From Tanytarsus gracilentus (lineage: Eukaryota > Arthropoda > Insecta > Diptera > Chironomidae), in contig JAXRKN010000040.1 of NCBI GenBank assembly GCA_038502055.1, positions 434,001 through 498,000 on the forward strand: 64,000 nucleotides of DNA, in the 5' to 3' direction. Made by a program: the position numbers and the translations under genes. The notes beneath the pieces are model-generated. The model was not told the DNA's origin, did not search any database, and saw only the letters and a list, made by a program, of their open reading frames with translations. Position 1 is the stretch's first letter. Every line of letters begins with the position of its first letter. Below, one piece after another: positions 61,592 to 64,000 of the stretch.

Positions 61592-64000
61592 GTGAGAAAA
61601 TTGCTTTCATTTTTTTTATTCGATCAAGTTTTAAAAAATATTTTTTGAAAGACACTTCGTGAATGGTTTTTCACATTGCTGTAAAAAAGAGTGAGAGTAA
61701 TATACACATGTGAATGTTCATTAAAAACCGCCAACGGTTCAAGTGAAAAGAATGAGTCATTACATATTTTTTTGCCGAATTACAGTCACGAGACAGGTGA
61801 TTGCGGCATTTGCTCAAAAAACATAAATCCAAATTTGCAAAAAATAGCCAAAAAATAAATTGAGATCTTTGAAGTCGGCAGAAGCTCATAAAATATTTCA
61901 TTTTTTTCGATTCAACTGAGCGGCATTGAGAATTTCACGATTTGTGAGGCTCACCTGTAGGTTGATTTTGCGGTCATCATAAAATAAAAGCATGTCTGAA
62001 ATGTATATAAGAATAAAACAGAAGAGAGACCAAGAAATAATTGAGATTCAAATCTCGACGCTTAAAAATAACTAAGAACGGAAATCAAACGATTATCGAC
62101 AGAACACAAAAAGTGCCTTAATGCACACATGAAAAGTTACGTGATGTAAAAGAAAAATGGGAGTTTTGTTACTTAAAAAAAATCAATCTAATTTTCATTA
62201 AATGTCTGCCAACCTTTTGGAAATCGTGATCGCTCGCATATAAGGAATCATCTCGCTCTAAACTGGAGCATCATTTAAGAAGAAAATTGAAAGTTTTTAA
62301 AATGCATGAAACAATAATTTCGAGAACACGAACGGGAAGTTGAAAATTTTATTAAAATTAACTGCACCACAGGTAGATTTTAATTTTGCTCCGGCGGAGA
62401 TCTTTAAATTTTCAAAAAATCTAAAATTTCAATGTAAAAAAATTAATCACGTCAATTCCAACATTTTATTGGAATTCTCTCTGTGGTTTTATGCTTGATT
62501 CGAGGGTAAATGCAATAAAGGCCATTATCTGAATGTAATTTCACACAGTACTTTACACGAATTAGAGAGAGCATCAATGTGAATAGAATAATTGAATTTT
62601 TTTCCCACTGCACAAAATTCCATATCGAGTGTTAAGGGAATCGAGAGAAGATTAAAATGAAATTAAAAGTATGTGAAAAAAGAGTCGGTTAAGCTTCACA
62701 TTTAGCGTGCGATAAATTGAAATTTGTTATTTGTTGCACATTTCCCGCGCGTTCACATTCTCAATGACTCATGCCAGCATGATGAGGTCGATGAAAAAAT
62801 AACATTACTCTCTTTCTACTTTTTTTGCAATTGTTTTATATACACTGGTGCTTTATGTACTTCATCAATGCCTTCTTTTTTGAACTCATTCATTTTTTTG
62901 TGCGGCACTTTCTGCACTCGAAAAAAAAAGTGGATGAATTTAATTTTTTCCTCGTGTGTAATTTCTCCGCGCGCTTCCAATCATAAAAACTGCTGCTCCG
63001 GAATTTTTCTCTCATTTTTCAATTTCTTTATTTAATTTTTTTTAACTACAAATCACAATGAGAAATGCTCTTTTTCCGAGACGAGGTCGAATAATCAGTA
63101 GTCGAAATAAAAATTGGAGCGAGGAGCTCATGCAATTTTAATAAATTTAATTTCTTTAATGACTTCACATTCTATCACACCACCGTGGAGCACCGTGCAG
63201 TAGCTAATAAAATAATTGAAGCTCATGAGTGAGAAGAAGAGGAAGAATAAAACCTGATCGGGATTTATTTGAATGAATGCATAGTTTATTGTAAAGTTCT
63301 TTTAGCATTTTGAATGAAAATATTTGTGGAATGCTGTGTTATGTACATAAGAGGCTTACCTCATACATAAAAAATATAAGCTTTGCCTGTGAGATAGAAA
63401 ATACCTTTAGAAAAAAGGTTTATCGTCGGCTCTCTCGTTCATGTGAAATAAAATGCAAATCATTGAGTGAGAAAATCTGTAACAAGGTGAAGTCAAAATT
63501 GACATAGTCAATTGCTGTAGGTGTACCGTAAAGTTGTGAATACTCAACGTTAATTTGAAAAAAATTTAACACTTTTCATTATTTCAAATTTAAATAAATT
63601 AAAATTTTTTAAAAATTAAAAAATGTAATCACGCCTTGAATTCACGCAATGACCTATAGTAATGCCGCAGATTGAAAAGCACCTGCAATCATGTGATTAT
63701 TGATTTTTATCTCATTCATAAGAAATTATGTTGAAGACCTTGATAGCGGTTCAGTGATTTTTTTGGCGCTTAGCTGCACATTTAAAATATGATAATTTTA
63801 TGAACTGAATTATGCAGGTGAATTTTTACGCGAACCGAATATTTTTTTCATGGTCATTTTTCTTTCGGCTCTTAAAATTTATTGCTGCAATTTTCACTGT
63901 ATATAAAGCTGTGGAGCTTGACGTAGGTCACAAAAGCGTTTTTTCGTAATTCATCCAAATAATTGTATGCGATCAATAATTTAAGGGGTTGCGAGCGATA
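61592..64000. other. Non-coding right end of the window
   Basis: No coding exon recognised. The open frame 62724-63035 (plus) has only a non-ATG start and no domain. The stretch could be the first intron of the gene suggested at 61296-61591. Confidence 0.45.

Noticed and set aside
1..64000. tRNA, rRNA or known microRNA genes
   Set aside because: No TpsiC-type GGTTCGA box pair, rRNA block or familiar microRNA sequence was noticed on reading; a covariance-model scan would be needed to exclude them.

Overview
The window is eukaryotic nuclear DNA from an insect, most likely a lower (nematoceran) fly. It is strongly A+T-rich by eye. Its protein genes are split by very short GT-AG introns, many of about 50-70 nt, and the recognisable proteins are animal ones: pyruvate dehydrogenase E1-beta, a JIP3/Sunday-driver kinesin adaptor, the Ski-complex scaffold TTC37/SKI3, a trypsin-fold serine protease homolog and two Ly6/three-finger proteins. 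The family-level placement within Diptera is inference only.

Layout. Positions 1-4379 are non-coding with one 191-bp MITE-like element. Positions 4380-5991 hold two tandem Ly6-type genes on the plus strand. Just downstream (6132-7076) is a palindrome-ended repeat element filled with 129-bp tandem repeats; a relative in the opposite orientation lies at about 41660-42286. From 7077 to 17555 I find no convincing complete gene, only an orphan signal-peptide exon (minus, 12359-12464). Positions 17556-18906 are an 18-bp minisatellite of about 75 near-identical units, each carrying a kappaB-like quasi-palindrome, and about 0.4 kb later comes a catalytically dead serine protease homolog gene (19360-20404). 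Positions 20405-49299 are a gene-poor stretch of 29 kb containing a complete small hAT transposon (35999-36744, with an 8-bp target duplication) and one candidate small secreted ORF.

The right end is gene-dense. Pdhb (minus, 49300-50656) is followed by syd/JIP3 (minus, 51813-56681), then by TTC37/SKI3 (plus, 57096-61096). The last two start head to head, 414 bp apart. After 61096 no coding sequence was found, but 61296-61591 resembles a non-coding first exon of a gene that would continue beyond the window.

The housekeeping genes act separately: Pdhb in mitochondrial pyruvate oxidation, syd in kinesin/dynein transport and JNK signalling, TTC37 in cytoplasmic 3'-5' mRNA decay. The observations most worth following are the kappaB-like array beside a possible immune gene, two alternative C-terminal exons of syd that both encode a similar closing strand, and the repeat family with shared ends but unrelated tandem-repeat cores.
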